Positions 1 through 6,077 of a stretch of 7,249 bases of DNA are shown here, in pieces. Origin of the DNA: Candidatus Melainabacteria bacterium (GTDB lineage Bacteria > Actinomycetota > Actinomycetes > Mycobacteriales > Pseudonocardiaceae); the NCBI GenBank assembly GCA_903970565.1, contig CAJCJE010000906.1, positions 1 through 7,249 of the forward strand, read 5' to 3'. Made by a program: the position numbers and the translations under genes. Numbering within the stretch: the stretch's first letter is position 1; every line of letters starts with the position of its first letter. The notes under the pieces were generated by a model that saw only the letters and a program-made list of their open reading frames with translations, ran no database searches and was not told the origin of the DNA.

Positions 1-470
1 CCGCGGTGCTGTCCCGGCCGGAACGGTTCATCGGGATGCACTTCTTCAACCCGGTACCCGCCTCCAAACTGGTCGAGATCGTGCTCACCCCGCGCAGTGC
101 CGACGCCGTGCGCGAGCAGGCCGTCGGCTGGGTGCGTGGCCTTGGCAAGACCGACGTCGTGGTGAAGGACTCGCCCGGTTTCGCGACCAGCCGGCTCGGC
201 GTCCTGCTCGGTCTGGAGGCCATCCGGATGCTGGAGGAGGGCGTCGCCGACGCGGCGTCCATCGACACCGCGATGGAGCTGGGCTACCGGCACCCGATGG
301 GTCCGCTGCGTTCCACCGATCTGGTCGGCCTCGACGTCCGGCTGGCCGTCGCCGAGTACCTGACCTCGACGCTGGGGGAGCGCTTCGCGCCGCCGCCGCT
401 GCTGCGCGAGAAGGTCGCGCGCGGCGAACTCGGCCGCAAGACCGGTCGCGGCTTCTATGACTGGGACTGA
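1..470 (+). CDS. 3-hydroxyacyl-CoA dehydrogenase, 5'-truncated by window edge (FadB2/PaaH-like)
   Basis: NAD-dependent oxidation of 3-hydroxyacyl-CoA to 3-oxoacyl-CoA in the cytoplasm. The reading frame is open from the left edge (first full codon at base 3), so the N-terminal Rossmann domain lies outside the window. The visible part of about 156 residues begins at the end of that domain. It shows the family hallmark GMHFFNPVP followed by KLVEIV; the His (codon 39-41) and Glu (codon 75-77) are 12 residues apart, as in the catalytic His-Glu dyad of this family. A single C-terminal dimerisation domain follows and ends in the typical GELGRKTGRGFYDW tail. This matches the short, roughly 285-residue single-domain form (FadB2/HBD type), not the two-domain E. 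coli PaaH. Closeness to the paa operon suggests 3-hydroxyadipyl-CoA dehydrogenase, but 3-hydroxybutyryl-CoA or general fatty-acid substrates are equally compatible. The family call is firm and the substrate is not. Confidence 0.93.
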   Translation, partial: AVLSRPERFIGMHFFNPVPASKLVEIVLTPRSADAVREQAVGWVRGLGKTDVVVKDSPGFATSRLGVLLGLEAIRMLEEGVADAASIDTAMELGYRHPMGPLRSTDLVGLDVRLAVAEYLTSTLGERFAPPPLLREKVARGELGRKTGRGFYDWD

Positions 471-492
471 AACCCCTCCACCTCGGATCGGC

Positions 493-536
493 GCCGACTG
501 CCCGCTGCTCCTGGACGTGCCATGCACCGAGTCGGC
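493..536. terminator. Weak inverted repeat in the convergent gap, possible bidirectional terminator
   Basis: The 129-base gap between the dehydrogenase stop (470) and the tetR stop (600) holds a perfect 7-bp inverted repeat, GCCGACT (493-499) and AGTCGGC (530-536). The intervening 30 bases contain a small nested hairpin, GTGC-cat-GCAC (517-527). Its position between convergent genes suits a bidirectional terminator. There is no U-tract and the outer loop is large, so the call is tentative. Nothing else is seen in this gap. Confidence 0.25.
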
Positions 537-599
537 CGACCCCTCTTTGCCAGGATCGGGTGAGCGTGCTCGGCCCTGCGAGGTGCGTGATCCAGGCGG

Positions 600-1310
600 C
601 TACGAGGTGCGCGGGTGGACCGTGGTGATGCCGGTGAGAATGAGATCGACCCCGGCCAGGAACTGCTCGCGGTCGTCGTGGTCGAGCAGCTGGTCGGCGA
701 CGGCTCGGGTGAACGGGTAGTCCTCGGGGTCGAGTTCTCCCCAGGCCGTCGACACCGCGCCGAAGAACGTGCCGCGGTCCATGTCGAGCCCGAGCGTGCG
801 GGCGTTCGCGGAGTTCGCGGCGTTCTGGCCGGCGGCGCCGAGGATGTAGTGCACCAACGCCGAGGTCGCGGTGAACCAGCTGCCCCTGGGTACGCCGAGC
901 GCGCGAACGTGCCTACCGATGCTTTCGAGGATTCGCGGCGCCACCGACTTCCAGGGACCGCTGGCGAACTGCGTGGCGAGCTGGGCGGCGAGCCACGGGT
1001 GTTCGTCGATCGCGTCGAACAGGCCGAGCGCGACGGCGCGGATCTCGCCCTGCGGTGAGCCCGGCGGCTCGGCGGGCTCGACGGCCAGGGCCGCTGCGAC
1101 GACGGCTTCGGTGGCGGCGCCGAGCAGTTCGCCCTTGTTCGCCACATGCCAGTAGATCGCCCCCGGCCCGGTGGCAAGGCGCTCGGTCAGCACCCGGAAG
1201 GTCAACCCGCCCTCGCCGGCCGCGTCGAGCAGCTCGACGGCGGTCTCGATGATGCGCTCGCGGGAGAGCGCCTCGGTACGCCGCTCCGACTTGCGCGTCC
1301 GTGCTGCCAT
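600..1310 (-). CDS. TetR-family transcriptional repressor
   Basis: A 236-residue DNA-binding regulator. The N-terminal helix-turn-helix domain covers about residues 15-62 (RERIIETAVELLDAAGEGG, then LTFRVLTERLATGPGAIYWH). The recognition-helix end AIYWHVANKGELL (51-63) is a classic TetR signature. The remaining helical part, which contains HPWLAAQL, resembles the ligand-binding/dimerisation domain of the TetR proper-type C-terminal family. The ATG at 1310 is chosen because the HTH begins about 16 residues later, as is usual. The frame stays open upstream to 1391, but that extension would run through the palindromic operator region and has no family resemblance. The ribosome site before 1310 is weak (GGTGG), and the leader would be only about 27 bases. 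The gene is divergent from the flavin monooxygenase at 1421, with palindromes between them, so it most likely represses that gene and itself. The ligand is unknown. It is probably not the paa regulator, because the palindromes here differ from the one upstream of paaZ. Confidence 0.92.
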   Translation of the reverse strand: MAARTRKSERRTEALSRERIIETAVELLDAAGEGGLTFRVLTERLATGPGAIYWHVANKGELLGAATEAVVAAALAVEPAEPPGSPQGEIRAVALGLFDAIDEHPWLAAQLATQFASGPWKSVAPRILESIGRHVRALGVPRGSWFTATSALVHYILGAAGQNAANSANARTLGLDMDRGTFFGAVSTAWGELDPEDYPFTRAVADQLLDHDDREQFLAGVDLILTGITTVHPRTS

Positions 1311-1319
1311 GCCACCATC

Positions 1320-1348
1320 TTGACATGTCTGGAGCGTTGTTCCAAGAT
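1320..1348 (+). promoter_or_regulatory. Predicted promoter of the monooxygenase gene
   Basis: A perfect -35 hexamer TTGACA (1320-1325) is followed after 17 bases by a modest -10, CAAGAT (1343-1348), which keeps the key A2 and final T. Transcription would start near 1355, leaving a leader of about 65 bases. The first palindrome (1330-1344) lies between the two boxes and the second (1356-1370) begins at the predicted start site, which is where a repressor would block initiation. On the opposite strand TATCTT (1349-1344) could serve as a -10 for tetR, but no good -35 is seen for it. Confidence 0.5.
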
Positions 1349-1370
1349 ACCTGTATGGAACGACGTTCCA
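1330..1370. promoter_or_regulatory. Tandem 15-bp palindromes, likely TetR operator
   Basis: Two copies of a TGGAnCG-n-CGnTCCA-type palindrome lie in the divergent control region. The right copy, TGGAACGACGTTCCA (1356-1370), is perfect: 7-bp arms around a central A. CTG and CAG at 1351-1353 and 1373-1375 extend its symmetry. The left copy, TGGAGCGTTGTTCCA (1330-1344), keeps 5 of 7 arm pairs. Their centres are 26 bp apart. Size, symmetry and placement over the predicted promoter fit binding sites for the TetR protein encoded at 600-1310. Confidence 0.68.
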
Positions 1371-1408
1371 GGCAGGTCGACCGGCCCTCATCCGGCGGCC
1401 TCGATCCC

Positions 1409-1415
1409 GAAGGAG
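1409..1415 (+). promoter_or_regulatory. Ribosome binding site fixing the monooxygenase start at 1421
   Basis: GAAGGAG lies five bases before the ATG at 1421. The frame is open back to 1301, but only the start at 1421 has a strong Shine-Dalgarno sequence and places the Rossmann motif at residues 9-14. This decides the start. Confidence 0.75.
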
Positions 1416-1420
1416 TCACC

Positions 1421-2554
1421 ATGAACACCCACGTCACGATCGTCGGCGCCGGACTCGGCGGCCTCACGCTGGCCCGCGTCCTGTACGTGCACGGCATCCC
1501 GGTCACGGTCTACGAGGCGGAGTCATCGCCCATGGCACGCGCGCAGGGCGGGATGCTCGACATCCACGACTACAACGGGCAGCTCGCTCTGGAGACGGCA
1601 GGTCTGACCGAGGAGTTCCGTGGCCTCATCCTGGAGGGCCGCCAGGCGACACGGGTCCTCGACCGGGACGGGACCGTCCTGTTCGACCAACCCGACGACG
1701 GCACGGGCGGCCGACCCGAGGTGCAACGCGGCGCGCTGCGACAGATCCTGCTCGATTCTCTCCCGGCCGACACCGTCCGCTGGAACCGCAAGGTCAGCGG
1801 CGTCCGAGCCCTCGGCGAGGGCCGCCACGAGGTGACCTTCGTCGACGGCGGCACCGTCACCACCAGCCTGCTGGTCGGCGCGGACGGCGCATGGTCCCGG
1901 GTCCGGCCGCTGCTCTCCGATGCCACCCCCGAGTACACGGGTAGGTCGTTCGTCGAGACCTATCTCTACGACGCCGACACCCGGCACCCGGCCGCCGCGA
2001 AGGCCGTCGGCGGCGGTTCGATGTTCGCCCTCGCGCCGGGCAAGGGAATCCAGGCTCACCACGAGAGCGGCGACACCCTGCACACGTACGTGGCGCTCAC
2101 CGAGTCGCAGGACTGGTTCGCCACCATCGATTTCACCGATTCCGCCGCTGCCGCCGCGCGGATCGTGCGGGAGTTCGACGGCTGGGCACCGGAACTCACC
2201 GCTCTGATCACCGACAGCGACACCGCGCTCGTCCTGCGCCCCCTCACCGCCCTGCCGATCGGGCACGGCTGGGATCGGGTGCCGGGGGTCACCCTGCTCG
2301 GCGACGCCGCGCACCTCTCGGCCCCGAACGGTGAAGGCGCCAATCTGGCCATGTATGACGGCGCCGAACTCGGCAAGGCCCTCGCCGCGCGTCCCGACGA
2401 CATCGAGGCCGCCCTCACCGAATACGAGCAGGCCATGTTCCCCCGTGGCGCCGAAGCCGCCACCGACGGCACCCAACTCCACGAATTCCTCTTCGGCGAC
2501 AACGCCCCCCACAGCCTGGTCGCCGCGTTCCTCGCGGACGACCAGACCCCATGA
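1421..2554 (+). CDS. TetX-like FAD-dependent monooxygenase
   Basis: A 377-residue class A flavoprotein hydroxylase that would use FAD and NAD(P)H to insert one oxygen atom into an aromatic or polycyclic substrate. The N-terminus (VTIVGAGLGG, glycines at 9-14) is the FAD-binding Rossmann fold. GGMLDIHDYNGQLALETAGL and QRGALRQILLDSLPADTVRWNRK align well by eye with Tet(X). The DG motif is at D155-G156 (LLVGADGAWSRVRPLL) and the GD motif at G294-D295 (VTLLGDAAHL). Length is close to Tet(X) (388). After GDAAHL the usual loop PPFxGQGxN is replaced by the one-residue-shorter SAPNGEGAN. The tetracycline-contact Gln and Arg of Tet(X) do not appear conserved in the LYDADTRHP and GGGSMFALAP segments, whereas the His in TLHTYVAL is. 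Tetracycline should therefore not be assumed as substrate. The gene is controlled from the divergent tetR/operator region. The family is clear; the substrate is unknown. Confidence 0.9.
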   Translation: MNTHVTIVGAGLGGLTLARVLYVHGIPVTVYEAESSPMARAQGGMLDIHDYNGQLALETAGLTEEFRGLILEGRQATRVLDRDGTVLFDQPDDGTGGRPEVQRGALRQILLDSLPADTVRWNRKVSGVRALGEGRHEVTFVDGGTVTTSLLVGADGAWSRVRPLLSDATPEYTGRSFVETYLYDADTRHPAAAKAVGGGSMFALAPGKGIQAHHESGDTLHTYVALTESQDWFATIDFTDSAAAAARIVREFDGWAPELTALITDSDTALVLRPLTALPIGHGWDRVPGVTLLGDAAHLSAPNGEGANLAMYDGAELGKALAARPDDIEAALTEYEQAMFPRGAEAATDGTQLHEFLFGDNAPHSLVAAFLADDQTP

Positions 2555-2607
2555 GACGCCACGCCTGACACCCGCCGCCGCCCGGAATCCGGACCCGGAC
2601 ACGAAAA

Positions 2608-2660
2608 TCCGGCCAGGACAGCGAAAGTTGGGATGGGCCGGACATGACTCCTTTCTTCTT
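2608..2660 (+). terminator. Possible weak terminator after the monooxygenase gene
   Basis: A perfect 7-bp inverted repeat, TCCGGCC (2608-2614) and GGCCGGA (2636-2642), with a 21-base loop, is followed by a pyrimidine-rich run CTCCTTTCTTCTT (2648-2660). Its position 54 bases after the stop suits termination, but the loop is long and the T-run is interrupted. An additional short palindrome, CCGGAATCCGG, sits at 2582-2592 with no clear role. Confidence 0.3.
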
Positions 2661-2674
2661 CGGCTGGCGGCGGC

Positions 2675-2680
2675 TATGAT
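2675..2680 (+). promoter_or_regulatory. paaZp: Predicted -10 box of the paa operon promoter
   Basis: TATGAT matches the -10 consensus at five of six positions, in an otherwise GC-rich sequence. No good -35 is seen at 16-18 bases upstream (the region reads CTTTCTTCTT), which suggests dependence on an activator or an intrinsically weak promoter. Initiation would occur near 2687, at the edge of the palindrome at 2683-2710, leaving a leader of about 50 bases before the paaZ start. Confidence 0.5.
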
Positions 2681-2682
2681 TA

Positions 2683-2710
2683 CTTACTGAACGTACGGTC
2701 GGTTAATAAG
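2683..2710. promoter_or_regulatory. PaaR-type operator upstream of paaZ
   Basis: A 28-bp imperfect palindrome centred between 2696 and 2697, with 9 of 14 pairs symmetric, including the outer CTTA and TAAG. The inner 22 bases (2686-2707) match, at 14 of 16 defined positions, the operator motif I recall for the TetR-family phenylacetate repressor PaaR of Corynebacterium glutamicum: half-sites ACTNACCG and CGGTNAGT separated by NNCGNN. The right half here contains CGGT at 2700-2703 and the left contains ACTGAACG at 2686-2693. It overlaps the predicted transcription start, so binding would repress the operon, probably relieved by phenylacetyl-CoA. The cognate PaaR gene is not evident in this window. 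Confidence 0.65.
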
Positions 2711-2736
2711 CCTGGTCACGCTCAGGAGGCGAACGG

Positions 2737-4779
2737 ATGGCTCTGTTGCGCAGTTACGTCGCCGGCGGCTGGTACACCGCGCCGGACGAGGGCGTGGCGC
2801 TGCACGACGCGACGACCGGCGAGGAGGTCGCCCGGATCTCCTCGACCGGCATCGACATGGCCGCCGCGCTGGCGCACGGCCGCACGGTCGGCGGTCCCGC
2901 GCTGCGCGAGCTGACCTTCCACCAGCGTGCCGCCCTGCTCAAGGCGCTCGGCTCCTCCCTGCGCGAACACCGCGAGGAGCTGTACGCGCTGTCCACCAGA
3001 ACCGGTGCCACCCTCGGCGATTCCAGGTTCGACATCGACGGCGGCATCGGCGTGCTGCTCAGCTACGCCAGCAAGGGCCGCCGCGAACTGCCCAACGGCA
3101 CCGTGTACGTCGACGGCGCGGTGGAGCCACTGGGCAAGGGCGGTACCTTCCTCGGCCAGCACATCGAAACCCCGCTGCGCGGCGTCGCCATCCAGATCAA
3201 TGCGTTCAACTTCCCGGTCTGGGGACCGCTGGAGAAGTTCGCGCCCGCCTTCCTGGCCGGCGTGCCCAGCCTGGTCAAACCGGCCAGCCAGACCGCGTAC
3301 CTGACCGCGCGCCTGGTCGAGCTGATCATCGATTCCGGCTTGTTGCCCGAGGGCAGCCTCCAGTTCGTCTGCGGCAGCGTCGGCGACCTGCTCGACCAGG
3401 TGACCGAACAGGATCTGGTCTCCTTCACCGGATCGGCCGCGACCGCCAACAAGCTGCGGGCGCATCCGGCGATCGTGCGCAACTCGGTCCGGTTCAACGC
3501 CGAGGCCGACTCGCTGAACTGCTCGATCCTCGGCCCGGACGCCACGCCCGGCACGACCGAGTTCGACCTGTTCGTCAAGCAGCTGGTCACCGAGATGACG
3601 GTGAAGGCCGGCCAGAAGTGCACCGCCATCCGGCGCGCGTTCGTGCCGGCCGAGCTGATGGACCCGGTCGCGGAGGCGGCCGGCGCGCGGCTGGCCAAGG
3701 TCTCGGTCGGCAACCCGGCCAACGGCGAGGTGCGGATGGGCGCGCTGGCCAGCCTCGAACAGCGCGAGGAGGTCCGCCGCTCGCTGAAGTCGCTGCTGTC
3801 GGTGGCGACCGTCGTGTTCGGCGACCCCGAGCAGGTCGAGGTCATCGACGCCGATGCCGAGCGCGGCGCGTTCGTCTCCCCGGTGCTGCTGCGCTGCGAG
3901 GACCCGGACGAGGCGGCGCCGCACGAGGTCGAGGCGTTCGGCCCGGTCGCCACCCTGCTGCCCTACACCTCGACCGCGCAGGTCATCGAACTGGCCGCCA
4001 AGGGTGCCGGCAGCCTGGTCGGTTCGATCGTCACCGGCGACGTCGACTTCGCGCGTGAGGTCGTCCTCGGTATCGCGCCCTGGCACGGTCGACTGCTCGT
4101 GCTGGACGCGACCGACGCCAAGGAGTCCACCGGCCACGGTTCCCCGCTGCCCGCGCTCGCGCACGGTGGTCCCGGCCGGGCCGGCGGCGGTGAGGAGATG
4201 GGCGGCATCCACGGGGTCCGCCACCACCTCCAGCGCACCGCCGTGCAGGGTTCCCCGGCGCTGCTGAGCAAGGTGACCGGTCGCTGGGTCGCCGGCGCCG
4301 ACCGCAACACCGGTACGGAACACCCGTTCCGCAAGTCGCTGACCGAACTGCGGGTCGGCGACTCGGTGACGGCCGGTCCGCGCCTGGTCAGCCGGGCGGA
4401 CGTGGACCACTTCGCCGAGTTCACCGGGGACACCTTCTACGCGCACACCGACGAGGAGGCCGCGAAGGCCAACCCGCTGTTCGGCGGCATCGTCGCGCAC
4501 GGCTACCTGGTCGTGTCACTGGCCGCCGGCTTGTTCGTCTCGCCGGAACCCGGACCGGTGCTGGCCAACTACGGCCTGGAGAACCTGCGGTTCCTCACCC
4601 CGGTCTATCCCGGCGACGAGCTGACCGTGACCCTGACCGCCAAACAGATCACCCCGCGCGAGAACGCCGACTACGGCGAGGTCCGCTGGGACGCCGACGT
4701 GACCAAACAGGACGGTTCCTCGGCGGCCAAGTACGACGTGCTCACCCTGGTGGCCAAGACCCTGGCGGCGAACTCATGA
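2737..4779 (+). CDS. paaZ: Bifunctional oxepin-CoA hydrolase / 3-oxo-5,6-dehydrosuberyl-CoA semialdehyde dehydrogenase
   Basis: A 680-residue fusion enzyme that hydrolytically opens the oxepin-CoA ring and then oxidises the resulting aldehyde with NADP. Residues about 1-520 form an aldehyde dehydrogenase: [21 protein letters not shown] from 155, [13 protein letters not shown], general base Glu256 (FNAEADSLN) and nucleophile Cys295 (GQKCTAIRR). Residues about 535-680 form a MaoC-type hot-dog (R)-hydratase domain with Asp565 and His570 ([10 protein letters not shown]). E. coli PaaZ (681 residues) has Glu256, Cys295 and Asp561/His566, so all catalytic residues are present and both activities are predicted intact. 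The ATG at 2737 is preceded by AGGAGG (2724-2729) at a 7-base spacing. It is the first gene of the operon, directly behind the PaaR-like operator. Its stop codon overlaps an ATG at 4776 that opens a 19-codon ORF before paaA. Confidence 0.97.
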   Translation: MALLRSYVAGGWYTAPDEGVALHDATTGEEVARISSTGIDMAAALAHGRTVGGPALRELTFHQRAALLKALGSSLREHREELYALSTRTGATLGDSRFDIDGGIGVLLSYASKGRRELPNGTVYVDGAVEPLGKGGTFLGQHIETPLRGVAIQINAFNFPVWGPLEKFAPAFLAGVPSLVKPASQTAYLTARLVELIIDSGLLPEGSLQFVCGSVGDLLDQVTEQDLVSFTGSAATANKLRAHPAIVRNSVRFNAEADSLNCSILGPDATPGTTEFDLFVKQLVTEMTVKAGQKCTAIRRAFVPAELMDPVAEAAGARLAKVSVGNPANGEVRMGALASLEQREEVRRSLKSLLSVATVVFGDPEQVEVIDADAERGAFVSPVLLRCEDPDEAAPHEVEAFGPVATLLPYTSTAQVIELAAKGAGSLVGSIVTGDVDFAREVVLGIAPWHGRLLVLDATDAKESTGHGSPLPALAHGGPGRAGGGEEMGGIHGVRHHLQRTAVQGSPALLSKVTGRWVAGADRNTGTEHPFRKSLTELRVGDSVTAGPRLVSRADVDHFAEFTGDTFYAHTDEEAAKANPLFGGIVAHGYLVVSLAAGLFVSPEPGPVLANYGLENLRFLTPVYPGDELTVTLTAKQITPRENADYGEVRWDADVTKQDGSSAAKYDVLTLVAKTLAANS

Positions 4780-4835
4780 CCGCCGAGGTAAAAGCTCCCG
4801 TCGACATCAAAGCGTCCGCCGAGGTGGCGTCATGA
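4776..4835 (+). CDS. Candidate 19-residue ORF bridging paaZ and paaA
   Basis: A short frame reading [19 protein letters not shown] begins at an ATG whose ATGA overlaps the paaZ stop. It ends at a TGA that overlaps the paaA start, again as ATGA. It therefore fills the whole 52-base gap between the two large genes. Such back-to-back overlaps are typical of translational coupling. There is no strong ribosome site of its own (upstream GGCGG only), no hydrophobic segment, and no family I recognise. It may be a coupling leader, the remnant of an alternative paaA N-terminus, or chance. Confidence 0.3.
   Translation: MTAEVKAPVDIKASAEVAS
4821..4826 (+). promoter_or_regulatory. Ribosome binding site of paaA
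   Basis: GAGGTG lies five bases before the ATG at 4832 and inside the 19-codon frame. No in-frame ATG or GTG is found upstream as far as the paaZ stop, so this site fixes the paaA start. Confidence 0.6.
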
Positions 4836-5782
4836 CCGCGATCACCGAGCCCGAGGCGGAACTGCTCGCGCACTTCGAGCACACCATCGACCGCGACCAG
4901 CGCCTGGAGCCCAGGGACTGGCTGCCGGAGGGCTACCGCCGGACGATGATCCGGCAGATCGCCCAGCACGCGCACTCCGAGATCATCGGTATGCAGCCGG
5001 AGGGCAACTGGATCACCCGCGCGCCGTCGTTGCGGCGCAAGGCGATCCTGCTCGCCAAGGTCCAGGACGAGGCGGGCCACGGCCTCTACCTGTACTCGGC
5101 GGCGGAAACCCTCGGCGCGGACCGGGCCGACCTGACCGACCGGCTGATCAACGGCCGGCAGAAGTACTCCTCGATCTTCAACTATCCGACGCTGACCTTC
5201 GCCGATGTCGGCGTGATCGGCTGGCTGGTCGACGGTGCCGCGATCTGCAACCAGGTCCCGCTGTGCCGCAGCTCCTACGGCCCCTACGCCCGCGCGATGA
5301 TCCGGATCTGCAAGGAGGAGTCCTTCCACCAGCGGCAGGGGTTCGAACTGCTGATGACGATGATGCGTGGCACCCAGGGCCAGCGCGACATGGTGCAGGA
5401 CGCGACGAACCGCTGGTGGTGGCCATCGTTGATGATGTTCGGGCCGCCTGATGCCGAGTCACCGAACACCGAGCAGTCGATGGCCTGGAAGGTCAAACGG
5501 CACACCAACGACGAACTGCGGCAACGCTTCGTGGACATGTCCGTGCCGCAGGCCGAGGTGCTCGGCGTGACGCTGCCCGACCCGAAACTGTCATGGAACG
5601 CCGACCGCGAGCACTACGACTTCGGTGCCATCGACTGGGACGAGTTCCAGAACGTGCTGCGGGGCAACGGACCGTGCAACACCCAGCGGGTGGCCCAGCG
5701 TCGTAAGGCCTCCGAGGACGGTGCCTGGGTCCGGGAAGCGGCGGCGGCGCACGCCAGGAAGAAGGCACAGGGCGATGAGTGA
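4832..5782 (+). CDS. paaA: Phenylacetyl-CoA 1,2-epoxidase, catalytic diiron subunit PaaA
   Basis: The 316-residue catalytic subunit of the soluble multicomponent monooxygenase that epoxidises the aromatic ring of phenylacetyl-CoA using O2 and electrons delivered by PaaE. The ferritin-like helical fold carries the expected carboxylate/histidine iron ligands: Glu50 (QHAHSEIIG), Glu80 and His83 ([13 protein letters not shown]), Asp134 (GWLVDGA), and Glu163 and His166 ([10 protein letters not shown]). This is the E. coli PaaA ligand pattern shifted by about eight residues. Family landmarks such as [16 protein letters not shown] and [16 protein letters not shown] are intact. Length is close to the usual 309-320. 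It follows paaZ after a 52-base gap and overlaps paaB by 8 bases, so it is co-transcribed and probably translationally coupled. The C-terminal 45 residues are basic and rich in Ala. Confidence 0.97.
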   Translation: MTAITEPEAELLAHFEHTIDRDQRLEPRDWLPEGYRRTMIRQIAQHAHSEIIGMQPEGNWITRAPSLRRKAILLAKVQDEAGHGLYLYSAAETLGADRADLTDRLINGRQKYSSIFNYPTLTFADVGVIGWLVDGAAICNQVPLCRSSYGPYARAMIRICKEESFHQRQGFELLMTMMRGTQGQRDMVQDATNRWWWPSLMMFGPPDAESPNTEQSMAWKVKRHTNDELRQRFVDMSVPQAEVLGVTLPDPKLSWNADREHYDFGAIDWDEFQNVLRGNGPCNTQRVAQRRKASEDGAWVREAAAAHARKKAQGDE

Positions 5783-6068
5783 GATCAAGCACGACTGGCC
5801 GCTGTATGAGGTGTTCGTACGCGGCAAGCGCGGCCTCAACCACGTGCACGTCGGCTCCCTGCACGCCGCGGACGACGAGATGGCGCTGCACCACGCGCGC
5901 GACCTCTACACCCGGCGCAACGAGGGCGTGAGCATCTGGGTGGTGCGGGCCAGCGACATCGCCGCGTCCAGCCCGGACGAGAAGGACCCGTTCTTCGCGC
6001 CCAGCGGGGACAAGGTCTACCGGCATCCCACGTTCTACGAGATTCCCGACAACGTTCCGCACATGTGA
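5775..6068 (+). CDS. paaB: Phenylacetyl-CoA 1,2-epoxidase structural subunit PaaB
   Basis: A 97-residue non-catalytic subunit that bridges PaaA-PaaC heterodimers in the epoxidase complex. [24 protein letters not shown] near the N-terminus, [12 protein letters not shown] in the middle, and the C-terminal [16 protein letters not shown] are the standard PaaB landmarks. Length agrees with E. coli PaaB (95). The frame is open far upstream inside paaA, but the ATG at 5775 is the start that gives the family N-terminus ([14 protein letters not shown]). It overlaps the paaA stop by 8 bases. A purine-rich GAAGAAGG about nine bases upstream and AGGG just before the ATG may act as ribosome sites. Confidence 0.96.
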   Translation: MSEIKHDWPLYEVFVRGKRGLNHVHVGSLHAADDEMALHHARDLYTRRNEGVSIWVVRASDIAASSPDEKDPFFAPSGDKVYRHPTFYEIPDNVPHM

Positions 6069-6077
6069 GGCAGCGCG

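Noticed and set aside
457..720. An 87-codon plus-strand frame after the dehydrogenase
   Set aside because: It overlaps the dehydrogenase end and the tetR gene on the other strand, and no protein family is recognisable.
455..1177. A 240-codon minus-strand frame overlapping tetR in another phase
   Set aside because: The translation is a Ser/Arg/Pro-rich string typical of an out-of-frame reading; the TetR frame at 600-1310 explains the region.
1322..1329. The 8-bp palindrome GACATGTC overlapping the -35 box
   Set aside because: It is too short to be a convincing operator alone and is unrelated in sequence to the two 15-bp palindromes beside it.
1375..1382. The 8-bp palindrome GGTCGACC in the monooxygenase leader
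   Set aside because: Eight-base palindromes of this kind are common by chance in GC-rich DNA, and no second copy is nearby.
1421..2554. Calling the flavoprotein a tetracycline-resistance gene, tet(X)
   Set aside because: Family similarity is clear, but the pocket residues and the GD loop differ; homology alone does not support that substrate.
1523..2602. A 359-codon minus-strand frame opposite the monooxygenase
   Set aside because: It is a shadow of the strand encoding clear FAD-binding motifs; its translation has no family resemblance.
2722..4500. A 592-codon open frame on the minus strand, antisense to paaZ
   Set aside because: Its product is Arg/Gly/Gln/Asp/Val-rich with no recognisable domain, and it lies entirely opposite a gene with all its catalytic motifs. 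Long antisense frames are expected in high-GC DNA with biased third positions.
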